DNA from: Microcystis aeruginosa FD4
Lineage (GTDB): Bacteria; Cyanobacteriota; Cyanobacteriia; Cyanobacteriales; Microcystaceae
Assembly (NCBI RefSeq): GCF_009792235.1
Contig: NZ_CP046973.1
Location: forward strand, 2,852,001-2,916,000
Direction: 5' to 3'
Length of the DNA: 64,000 nt
Positions 16,208 through 22,832 of the stretch are shown in pieces. How positions within the stretch are numbered: position 1 is the first letter of the stretch; every line of letters starts with the position of its first letter. The position numbers were made by a program, and so were the translations under genes. A model generated the notes under the pieces. The model was not told the DNA's origin. It searched no databases and saw only the letters and a list, made by a program, of their open reading frames with translations.

Positions 16208-16431
16208 TCTTCCCCAAAGCCTTTATCTTCTGTTCTCCCCTCTTGTTCTTCTATAAGGGCTTCCTGTGCCATTGTTATTAAAGCTCCCAATTCCAGATCC
16301 TCGTTGGCAAGGCTTTGCTGCCATTTTAATTCACTTTCAATGTCTTCCAGCAATTGTTGAGCAAGTTCATCTTGAAGATGCTCTGGCAGTTTCTGGATTT
16401 CTGTGAATGCTTTTTGCAACAGAGTAGTCAT
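16204..16431 (-). CDS. Antitoxin of a type II toxin-antitoxin pair
   Basis: A 75-residue protein starting MTTLLQKAFTEIQKLPEHLQ at 16431 (an in-frame ATG or alternative start at 16455 adds eight residues). The acidic, glutamate-rich helical sequence LAQQLLEDIESELKWQQSLA with a flexible tail (EEQEGRTEDKGFGEE) matches small cyanobacterial antitoxins found before RelE-type toxins. Its last bases overlap the toxin frame by a few nucleotides, the usual coupling. It probably neutralises the toxin by direct binding and represses their shared promoter. Confidence 0.75.
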   Translation of the reverse strand: MTTLLQKAFTEIQKLPEHLQDELAQQLLEDIESELKWQQSLANEDLELGALITMAQEALIEEQEGRTEDKGFGEE

Positions 16432-16502
16432 GTTTTGTTGATGTTTTACGCGCATTGGACTATTTTACTACTTTTTCTACTCTTGCAATTCAACTATTAA
16501 TT

Positions 16503-18189
16503 AGGGTTTGCGGCAAAAAGTTATTGAAAAGTACAGGTCTCTTAATCAATGATTTCACTTAGCTACAAGCATAAGCTTTAGTTGTTGATTAATCTCTAAG
16601 TTATAACTTATTGTAATTATTGACCGAGAAAAAGTGCTGTTTTTCCATTTCAGACATAAAAAAGCCCAAAAAACCTGCCGAAGCAGGGTGGAAAGATTGA
16701 TAACTAAAAAAGTAATAGCAATGGCTGTTTCCGATGTTGAGGGAAGTTTTGCCATCACGCGATTGAGGCTAAATCTTCTTTTAGCTTGTCCAAATTTCCC
16801 TTCAATAGCATTAAGAATTCTTTCATCTTCAAGAGCTTGTTTTTTCTTTTCTTTACTAATATTTGCTGGCGGTCTTCCTAAAGGAGGTCCACTCATTCTA
16901 ATACCTCTTTCTCGACAATAGGCTCGATTCTCCCGTGTCCGATAAATTTTGTCTACATGAACTGATTCAGGATAAAAGCCCGTATAACGCTTAAATTCTG
17001 CTATTTGTTCTTTCAAGTCCCCAGATTCATTGAAATTATCCCAACTTAGACGGTCTAAAAATACATAGCCATTGTAACAGCTTGCTGACAGTTTAGCGCC
17101 GAATTCCACTGGTTTTCCAGCTTTTCCTCTGACAATAGGACGTACATGAGGTTGGGTTAAACTGACGATTCTGTTCTCAATACTCTGTTTTCTATTTGAC
17201 CACATCCATAACTGTTGACGGTAAACTTCCGTCACGACTAGCATCATTTTATACTGCCTTTTACTCAGCCAAGAAAGTGAGGCTCCGACCGCCATTAACT
17301 GCTCAATATGAGCTAAGTTTCTTTTGATATATTGGAGTTGTTTTTTAATAGCTTTTCTCCGTTGTTTTTGAGATGGACTGCGTCTTTTGGCCACTTCTAA
17401 GTAGGCTTTCCTCGCTTTTTCTCGGTAAGTTTTCGGTTTTTTCGGGAATTTGTCTTTGATGGGTTCGTAGAGGGAGTCGATAATTTCTTCGGTTTGTTCT
17501 CTGGCTTGATTTAATATTCCTAAGTCATTGGGATACCTAATGTCAGCCGGCGCACAGGTGGCATCTACAATTAATTTTCCTTGATTTTTTGGCTCATTTT
17601 TTTCTTCTCCCTTTTCTTCTTTTTCGGGCTTTTTTTCTCCCCGGTGAAAGCCGGTTAATCCTCCCTGGTTGATGACCATTTTTTTGTTGACTTGGTTGAC
17701 TAAATTAGACCCGATTCTTTCTCGAAAATAGACTAACATTGAGGCTTCAAAGGGAGCTTCATTGCTGTAAGCCGATAGCCCTAAAAAGTATTGTAGATAA
17801 GGGTTCTCTCTAATTTGTTCGACGGTTTCCCTATCACTTGTTCCCAACTTCTCTTTAATGATTAATGCTCCTAATGCCATCCGAAAGGTTTTGGCTGGTG
17901 CACCCATTTCTTCTGAGAAGTTTTGGGCATATTCTTCTTCAAATTCTGACCAAGGAATTAGATTGGCCATGATAACCCAACGATTGTCTGGGGATAATTT
18001 CCCCTGCGAGGGAAACTCGAAGTTTTCTGGTGAGGTTGGGGGTAGCTCGACTCTGCGGTACATTTGTACTAGCCAAGGAAAGTGCAAGGGTTTGAAGCGA
18101 TTAAGCGCGGATTCAGGGGCACCTGAGCGACTCTCAATCAAGCTAAAAGCCTTTTCCGATAAAGGTTACAGCTTCTTTCAGCAGACCCT
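16503..18189 (-). mobile_element. IS1182/IS5-superfamily insertion sequence
   Basis: The ends are inverted repeats: agggtttgcggcaaaaag at 16503 and, reading inward from 18189, agggtctgctgaaagaag. A 4-bp duplication AATT flanks the element (16499-16502 and 18190-18193). Its 1,687 bp hold one transposase gene. The same terminal sequence caps the MITEs at 34265-34479 and 61486-61700 and the solo end at 89, so this IS family is the probable source of transposase for them. Confidence 0.85.
16555..18141 (-). CDS. IS1182/IS5-family DDE transposase
   Basis: A 528-residue transposase, apparently intact. The N-terminal DUF772-type helical domain reads FRMALGALIIKEKLGTSDRE...LQYFLGLSAYSNEAPFEASM. The catalytic triad candidates are the Asp in LIVDATCAPADIRYP (near 190), the Asp in SVHVDKIYRTRENRAYCRER (near 395), and the Glu in NAIEGKFGQAKRRF (near 450). 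A long lysine-rich insertion lies between the first and second catalytic blocks, as in IS1182 relatives. It acts on the terminal repeats at 16503 and 18189 and possibly on the related MITEs. Confidence 0.88.
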   Translation of the reverse strand: MIESRSGAPESALNRFKPLHFPWLVQMYRRVELPPTSPENFEFPSQGKLSPDNRWVIMANLIPWSEFEEEYAQNFSEEMGAPAKTFRMALGALIIKEKLGTSDRETVEQIRENPYLQYFLGLSAYSNEAPFEASMLVYFRERIGSNLVNQVNKKMVINQGGLTGFHRGEKKPEKEEKGEEKNEPKNQGKLIVDATCAPADIRYPNDLGILNQAREQTEEIIDSLYEPIKDKFPKKPKTYREKARKAYLEVAKRRSPSQKQRRKAIKKQLQYIKRNLAHIEQLMAVGASLSWLSKRQYKMMLVVTEVYRQQLWMWSNRKQSIENRIVSLTQPHVRPIVRGKAGKPVEFGAKLSASCYNGYVFLDRLSWDNFNESGDLKEQIAEFKRYTGFYPESVHVDKIYRTRENRAYCRERGIRMSGPPLGRPPANISKEKKKQALEDERILNAIEGKFGQAKRRFSLNRVMAKLPSTSETAIAITFLVINLSTLLRQVFWAFLCLKWKNSTFSRSIITISYNLEINQQLKLMLVAK

Positions 18190-18199
18190 AATTATACAG

Positions 18200-18460
18200 A
18201 AACTTTCCGAATAACCAGAGTAAGGATATGCCGAAAGTTTCCGCATATCACCCCGTTTTGTGCATTCCTGACAATCAGCCGAAATAACATCAGCTTTTCC
18301 CAAGGTTGCAGCACCAAAAATAGACCATTTAACTGATTATTATTCATTCTTATAGTTACTAATTCTGTCCGCAAATATTGCATCTAGAATTAGCTTTGTA
18401 CGCTTTGACCCGTACTGGGTTAACTACGAACCTCTCTATCGGATTCCCGCTAAAGGCGGC
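18200..18460 (-). ncRNA. Candidate omega-RNA (reRNA) at the tnpB 3' end
   Basis: In TnpB elements the guide RNA overlaps the 3' end of tnpB and runs to the right end of the element. Here the last 100 bp of tnpB and 150 bp beyond contain several short stems, such as ggataaaggttac-free but clear atgcggaaactttcggcat (18219-18237, read on the minus strand). This is placement by analogy only; boundaries and fold are not established. Confidence 0.35.
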
Positions 18461-19597
18461 CTCTCCGACTACCTTTCTTCCAATATTTAAGGAACCATTA
18501 ATATCTGCTCCATAGAAATAACCCGACGAGCTTCTGAATAGTCCTCTTTTAATTCTCTTGCCTAAATAGCTTTTTTGCTTTTGAATAGACTCTAAGTCCA
18601 AGAAACTACATTTAGAGGTATAGCTTTCATTAGTTGTTTTGACCTCTATTCCTACTAAATTTGCTTTATAGGTAAGTTGTTCGATAAACCTTGAATGAGG
18701 AATATTTACGAATGACTGGTTATTTCTATCTCCAATATTAAGGTTTTGTTGACCGCCTTGATTATGACCAATAACTAAAAGGTTAATTTGATGAGCTAGT
18801 AATTGATCAATAATATATTTACTAGCGGTGTGGAGGTAATAATCCACCTGGCAATTACGCTTTAAAGTTAAACCTTGTATTCTTTTACTGGTCTTCTGTA
18901 GACTGGGTAATTCCGATTTGAGTTTAGCTAGTGTCTTGTTGTACTTTTGATTGCAGGATTTTAAGGCTTTTCCACATACTAAAGTTGGCGGAAATTCGGG
19001 AATATTAGAGGTAACAGCAGCTAGGTTATTTAAGCCTAAATCGATAAAAGCATATCTTTCTCCCTCTTGACTTGATGAGGAGGGTTGTTCATAGACAATC
19101 TCTAAACAATAAGCACCCAATTTAGGAATAATCCTGACCTCTAAGACTTCCTTTAAATTAGTTTTAAATTCTAAATTAGTCCCTGATAGCTTGATTAAAC
19201 CTTGCTTCAACGCTTTTTGAGAAATGGCTTGATAGTTATAAGTTAAAACGTTTCTACCTTTTTCCTTGTCTTTGTATCTTGGCAACTTAGGCTCTCCTGT
19301 AAATTTATCTGGCGATTTTTTGTATTGTTCTTTCGCTTTTTGGTAGGATTTAAAGGTTTTTTCTACTTGCTTTAATACTAACTGACTTACTTTGGCGGGT
19401 AAGGCTTGATAATCTGGACTCATTTTTAAGGCATGATGTAACTCAGTCATTGTTAAAAATGGTTGATGTGAAAAGAAAACTTGACGGTTTAAATAAACAG
19501 CACAATTATACAGATTCTTCGATAAAAATCCTAATTTATCAATTACTGAATAATTTTTGTGATTAAATTTAATTAGATGTTTTTGAACTAATTTCAT
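18359..19597 (-). CDS. tnpB: TnpB family RNA-guided endonuclease
   Basis: About 412 residues from MKLVQKHLIKFNHKN. TnpB proteins are transposon-encoded, omega-RNA-guided RuvC nucleases and ancestors of Cas12. The RuvC-I aspartate is in YAFIDLGLNNLAAVTSN and the RuvC-III aspartate in GYFYGADINGSLNIGRK. The usual RuvC-II glutamate is absent: the strand reads LLVIGHNQGGQQNLNIG. A glutamate in the downstream TTNESYTSKCSFLDLE segment may replace it. The region normally forming a four-cysteine zinc ribbon keeps only one cysteine. The subgroup is widespread in cyanobacteria, so these may be lineage traits. The gene overlaps tnpA upstream. Confidence 0.85.
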   Translation of the reverse strand: MKLVQKHLIKFNHKNYSVIDKLGFLSKNLYNCAVYLNRQVFFSHQPFLTMTELHHALKMSPDYQALPAKVSQLVLKQVEKTFKSYQKAKEQYKKSPDKFTGEPKLPRYKDKEKGRNVLTYNYQAISQKALKQGLIKLSGTNLEFKTNLKEVLEVRIIPKLGAYCLEIVYEQPSSSSQEGERYAFIDLGLNNLAAVTSNIPEFPPTLVCGKALKSCNQKYNKTLAKLKSELPSLQKTSKRIQGLTLKRNCQVDYYLHTASKYIIDQLLAHQINLLVIGHNQGGQQNLNIGDRNNQSFVNIPHSRFIEQLTYKANLVGIEVKTTNESYTSKCSFLDLESIQKQKSYLGKRIKRGLFRSSSGYFYGADINGSLNIGRKVVGEAAFSGNPIERFVVNPVRVKAYKANSRCNICGQN

Positions 19598-20162
19598 CAT
19601 TCTCCTCAAGGCATTTAATTAAACATTCTGTCTTTCTATTTCGTCGTCTTAATGAGTATAATCGAGCGCAAAATGAGGTAATTATGCTCACGAAGTCTTG
19701 CCTTAAATCGTCTTTTCTTTCTTCTGCTAGATTAACGACCTCTAGCTCTCTATTTGTTTGAGTTAAAAAAACTTTCAGATAATTAAACCCTACTCTGCTT
19801 AAACGATCTTTATGTTCTACGACAATCAAATTATAATCAGTTTGTTCTAGAAGTTTTAATAATAGCTTTCGATGCTCATTGACTCCACTTCCTACTTCTT
19901 TAACTACTCGAACAATTTGATAGCCTTTCGCCCTACAATAAGCTTCCAATCTTTTTGCCTGAGTCTCTAAGTTAGATTTATTTTCTGAACTAGAAACTCG
20001 CGCATAAATAGCTACTTTATTTTCACCGCAAGAACGGTCATCTTCAAAAATAATAATTGTTCCTGTAGGAAGACGTTCTCCTTGTAACTGCCCTCGATTC
20101 CACATTCTCCAAGCAGTGTCATAACTGATCCCTTTCTTCTTAGCATAATCTGATAGTTTCAT
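19569..20162 (-). CDS. tnpA: IS607-family serine recombinase TnpA
   Basis: A 197-residue recombinase starting MKLSDYAKKKGISYDTAWRM at ATG 20162; a longer frame to 20315 adds unlikely sequence. An N-terminal MerR-like helix-turn-helix (GISYDTAWRMWNRGQL) precedes the catalytic domain, as is typical of IS607 and opposite to classical resolvases. The nucleophile is the Ser in IYARVSSSENKSNLETQAKR; VVEHKDRLSRVGFNYL is the conserved resolvase motif. The long E helix runs FVSIITSFCARLYSLRRRNR. It mediates excision and integration at minimal targets. Confidence 0.88.
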   Translation of the reverse strand: MKLSDYAKKKGISYDTAWRMWNRGQLQGERLPTGTIIIFEDDRSCGENKVAIYARVSSSENKSNLETQAKRLEAYCRAKGYQIVRVVKEVGSGVNEHRKLLLKLLEQTDYNLIVVEHKDRLSRVGFNYLKVFLTQTNRELEVVNLAEERKDDLRQDFVSIITSFCARLYSLRRRNRKTECLIKCLEENDEISSKTSN

Positions 20163-20544
20163 GTGAACTGCAATGTAAACTTGTACTAACCATAGTAGCA
20201 GTTGTTTGCAGTCATTTGCATATATTTTTTTACAAAACTTTACAATACCATTTTTCTTTATTCGCGTCACAACGAATGCAGGCTTGGCAAGCATTCGAGC
20301 GTGGATGTCTGTCATGGATTTAGAAATTTGGTATTAATTCTCCTGACTACTGACTACTCGCTAATGACTCCCAACCCTAACAACAATTTTTGATTTTTAC
20401 GGTTCTTCGGTTTGTCTTATGCAAAGGACAGGATTACAAGAGATGAAACCCTTATAGAGAAAGATATTTGGCGATTTTTGTCAATTATTTTTGATCTAGA
20501 GCTAACTAATCAATTAAATCTCTTGCCAAATAAGGATTTAGTCG
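20163..20544. other. Left flank of the IS607-like element, no gene
   Basis: This region holds ttgca direct repeats near the tnpA start, an STRR-like ctgactactgactact tract (20343-20357), and AT-rich sequence. A short plus-strand frame from 20412 shows no domain and no ribosome-binding site. Confidence 0.4.
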
Positions 20545-20786
20545 ATTTATGCCCCCCTATCGAACCATACCAAGTAACGAAGAGCCATTTTTACAAGAGG
20601 TCTAAAGTACCAAACAGCCCTAATGTGATTTTCCATTTTTTTAGAACCAACCGAGAAATCCGTTGACGAACGGTATTATTTAATCTTTCAATAGGATTAG
20701 TTTGACCAGTTTCTTGACCGACCGCTCGATGACGTTGACTCGAAATTACTGTCTTATATGACTCCCAACAGTTGGAGACCACGGCC
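20545..20786 (-). pseudogene. IS1-family transposase fragment (InsB C-terminal part)
   Basis: The minus strand encodes NCWESYKTVISSQRHRAVGQ followed by ETGQTNPIERLNNTVRQRIS, the conserved C-terminal region of IS1 InsB with the E-x-x-N-N motif. After LVLKKWK the homologous reading shifts frame to NHIRAVWYF-like sequence and ends near 20550. The 5' half is missing, replaced by the start of the cupin gene at 20787. It is a dead remnant abutting that gene's start codon. Confidence 0.8.
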
Positions 20787-21164
20787 ATGGATGACTTAAT
20801 TAATGATCCCTCCCCTTCTCCCCAAGAAATAGAAATGACGCGGACTCCCCCTTGGGGAACGGTGACGGTATTGGAGGAAGGTCCCCGGTATCGCATCAAT
20901 CGCATTGTCATTAAACCCGGTCATCACATGAGTACCCAAATGCACTACCATCGCAGTGAACACTGGATTGTCGTCTCCGGTACAGCGCGGGTAATCTGTG
21001 ATGAAAAAGAAACTCTCCTCAAACAAAAAGAATCTACCTATGTTCCCATGAATACCCGTCATCGGGTGGAAAACCCCGGTTCTATTCCTTTGGTGATGAT
21101 CGAGGTGCAAAATGGCGAATATTTAGGCGATGATGATATTCACCGTTTTGATGATCGAGAATAG
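20787..21164 (+). CDS. Cupin-domain protein, mannose-6-phosphate isomerase type II-like
   Basis: A 125-residue single cupin from ATG 20787 (MDDLINDPSPSPQEIEMTRT); an internal ATG at 20835 gives MTRTPPWGTVTVLEEGP, closer to where homologues begin. Metal-binding cupin motifs are GHHMSTQMHYHRSEHWIVVSG (HxH and the downstream Glu or His region) and PMNTRHRVENPG. It corresponds to the C-terminal isomerase domain of bifunctional mannose-1-phosphate guanylyltransferases, here alone, as is common in cyanobacteria. The IS1 remnant ends at its start codon, so the native upstream region has been lost. Confidence 0.85.
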   Translation: MDDLINDPSPSPQEIEMTRTPPWGTVTVLEEGPRYRINRIVIKPGHHMSTQMHYHRSEHWIVVSGTARVICDEKETLLKQKESTYVPMNTRHRVENPGSIPLVMIEVQNGEYLGDDDIHRFDDRE

Positions 21165-21212
21165 GACAGTTTTCTCCCCTATATACTTTAGTTGTTTGCC
21201 AAAATCTCGATC

Positions 21213-21764
21213 GTGGATGAAAAAATTATCCTGGTGACAGGGGCTGCCCGTTCTGGGAAAAGTGAATGGGCCGAATATTTAGCCAAAATCAGCCAAAAAC
21301 CCGTTATTTATATCGCCACCTCCTCGGTGGATGAAAAAGATCAAGAATGGTGCGATCGCATTGAAAGACACCGGCAGCGACGTTCCCCCCAATGGCAAAC
21401 CCAAGAAATTCCCCGACAATTAAGCGAAACTATTGATAATAGCCCATTTTCTCACTGTTTATTGATCGATTCCCTCGGTACTTGGGTAGCCAATTGTTTA
21501 GAAATGTCGGCAGCCGAATGGTTAGAAATCCGCGATCGATTCTTGCATTCCCTCAAAAATGCGGCGGTTGATGTTATTCTGGTAGCGGAAGAAACTGGTT
21601 GGGGTGTGGTTCCCGCTTATCCCCTCGGTCGTCTGTTTCGCGATCGTTTAGGCGATCTCTGTCGTAGAATTGGCACAATAGCAGACGCGGTTTATCTAGT
21701 TACCGGCGGCCATGCTCTTAATTTAAGTCAATTGGGTCAGTCTTTGTCGATAATTGGGCAGTAG
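21213..21764 (+). CDS. cobU: Adenosylcobinamide kinase / adenosylcobinamide-phosphate guanylyltransferase
   Basis: About 183 residues from a GTG start (VDEKIILVTGAARSGKSEWA); a TTG at 21192 would add seven. The P-loop GAARSGKS lies at the very N-terminus. CobU phosphorylates adenosylcobinamide and then transfers GMP to it in nucleotide-loop assembly of cobamides. Further family motifs are LLIDSLGTWVANCL, VILVAEETGWGVVPAYPLGR and the C-terminal GGHALNLSQLG. It is 28-49 bp downstream of the cupin gene. Confidence 0.92.
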   Translation: MDEKIILVTGAARSGKSEWAEYLAKISQKPVIYIATSSVDEKDQEWCDRIERHRQRRSPQWQTQEIPRQLSETIDNSPFSHCLLIDSLGTWVANCLEMSAAEWLEIRDRFLHSLKNAAVDVILVAEETGWGVVPAYPLGRLFRDRLGDLCRRIGTIADAVYLVTGGHALNLSQLGQSLSIIGQ

Positions 21765-21769
21765 AGAAG

Positions 21770-21868
21770 ATGAGCAACGATTATCGCCGAGAAATCGAGA
21801 AAAATGCCACCGATCAGGGGGTATGGCAAGATGCAACCACTTTTTTTGTCACTGCTAGTAAAAGTTAG
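21770..21868 (+). CDS. Small ORF, 32 residues, unknown
   Basis: ATG at 21770 preceded by gagaag, encoding MSNDYRREIEKNATDQGVWQ and a short tail ending VTASKS. It fills the cobU-leuD gap and ends 9 bp before leuD. No domain is recognised. It could be a translated leader, a fragment, or chance. Confidence 0.3.
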   Translation: MSNDYRREIEKNATDQGVWQDATTFFVTASKS

Positions 21869-21877
21869 AAAAAGATC

Positions 21878-22468
21878 ATGAGTCAAGTTAAAACCATCTC
21901 CGGACGAGCTTTACCCTTGCGAGGCAACGATATTGACACCGATCGCATTATTCCGGCTCGTTTTTTGCGTTGTATCACCTTTGAAGGTTTAGGAGAACAA
22001 GTGTTCGCCGATGATCGAGCCGCTCTACAGGGAAGTCATCCTTTCGATCTACCCCAGTACCAAGGAGCGAAAATTTTGGTAGTTAATGGTAATTTTGGTT
22101 GTGGCTCTTCTCGGGAACACGCACCGCAAGCGATTTTACGTTGGGGAATTCAAGCAATTATCGGGGAAAGTTTCGCCGAAATATTTTTTGGCAATTGTAT
22201 CGCTAATGGGGTTCCCTGTGTCACTGCTGAGGCTAAAACCATCGCGCATTTACAGGATTTAATTGCAGCTAATCCCGAAATTCCCGTCGATCTTTCTTTG
22301 AGGACTATGACGGTGGAATGGGGGGATTTTGTCGCTACCGTCTCTATGAATGAAGGTTCCCGACAGATGTTAATAGAAGGGGGTTGGGATACCTGCGGAC
22401 AGCTTTTACAAAATCTCGATCTAATTCAATCTACCGCACAAAAGTTACCCTATTTAAGTTTCGTTTAG
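21878..22468 (+). CDS. leuD: 3-isopropylmalate dehydratase small subunit
   Basis: A 196-residue subunit that completes the active site of the aconitase-like isomerase of leucine biosynthesis, working with LeuC (not in this window). Key sequence: GRALPLRGNDIDTDRIIPAR at the start, the substrate loop FGCGSSREHAPQAI near 77, IIGESFAEIFFGNCIANGVP near 104, and NEGSRQML near the end. Length is typical of the LeuD2-like cyanobacterial form. RBS-like gaaaaag lies just before the ATG. Confidence 0.94.
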   Translation: MSQVKTISGRALPLRGNDIDTDRIIPARFLRCITFEGLGEQVFADDRAALQGSHPFDLPQYQGAKILVVNGNFGCGSSREHAPQAILRWGIQAIIGESFAEIFFGNCIANGVPCVTAEAKTIAHLQDLIAANPEIPVDLSLRTMTVEWGDFVATVSMNEGSRQMLIEGGWDTCGQLLQNLDLIQSTAQKLPYLSFV

Positions 22469-22569
22469 AGAAACAATCTAGGCTGAGGGTGCGTTAGTAA
22501 CAGATTAACGTACCCCGGCAGGGATTTTGTTTGAGATGCAGCAGCTGTAAATATTAAAAAATCTGCCCT

Positions 22570-22746
22570 ATGACTAATCCTGATCATAATCTCCAAAATA
22601 TCCAAGAACCGATTTTAAATGCTCCCGAAGATGTGCGAAAAATCATCGATCGCGTTTTAAAATTGGAGAGAGATAAGTTATACCAGCGCAATCCTCGCAA
22701 TATCAATGATGATGTTTTAACAATTATTAAAGAAGTAATTCAATGA
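22570..22746 (+). CDS. Small protein upstream of the dndD-like gene
   Basis: A 58-residue frame: MTNPDHNLQNIQEPILNAPE followed by DVRKIIDRVLKLERDKLYQR and a helical tail ending TIIKEVIQ. It is mostly charged alpha helix with no cysteine. It resembles the short proteins annotated as DNA-modification-system-associated, found next to dnd and related loci. It ends 86 bp before the ATP-binding gene at 22833, with a spacer of STRR repeat between. Function unknown; linkage to DndD is inferred from position. Confidence 0.6.
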   Translation: MTNPDHNLQNIQEPILNAPEDVRKIIDRVLKLERDKLYQRNPRNINDDVLTIIKEVIQ

Positions 22747-22800
22747 TTAGCTATCAGTTATCAGTTATCGGTTCACTGTTTACTGTTTACTGTTCACTGA
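22746..22800. repeat. STRR repeat tract between the small gene and dndD
   Basis: Tandem heptamers (cagttat repeats followed by gtttact repeats) typical of cyanobacterial STRRs begin directly at the small gene's stop codon. They leave an in-frame but non-conserved extension upstream of dndD, so the true start is taken as ATG 22833. Confidence 0.75.
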
Positions 22801-22832
22801 AAAAACTTCCCCATCATCCCCTCTATATAAAT

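Larger units (their letters stand above)
18194..20330 (-). mobile_element. IS607-like element (serine recombinase TnpA plus TnpB)
   Basis: A tnpA-tnpB pair in the IS607 arrangement, overlapping by about 30 bp. IS607 elements lack inverted repeats, so the ends given are approximate. The left boundary abuts the target duplication of the IS1182-like element. Upstream of tnpA, direct ttgcagtcatttgca repeats near 20206-20220 could be recombinase binding sites. Confidence 0.7.

Noticed and set aside
18192..18383. Small minus-strand frame after tnpB
   Set aside because: It lies in the predicted right end / omega-RNA region of the IS607-like element and has no recognisable product.
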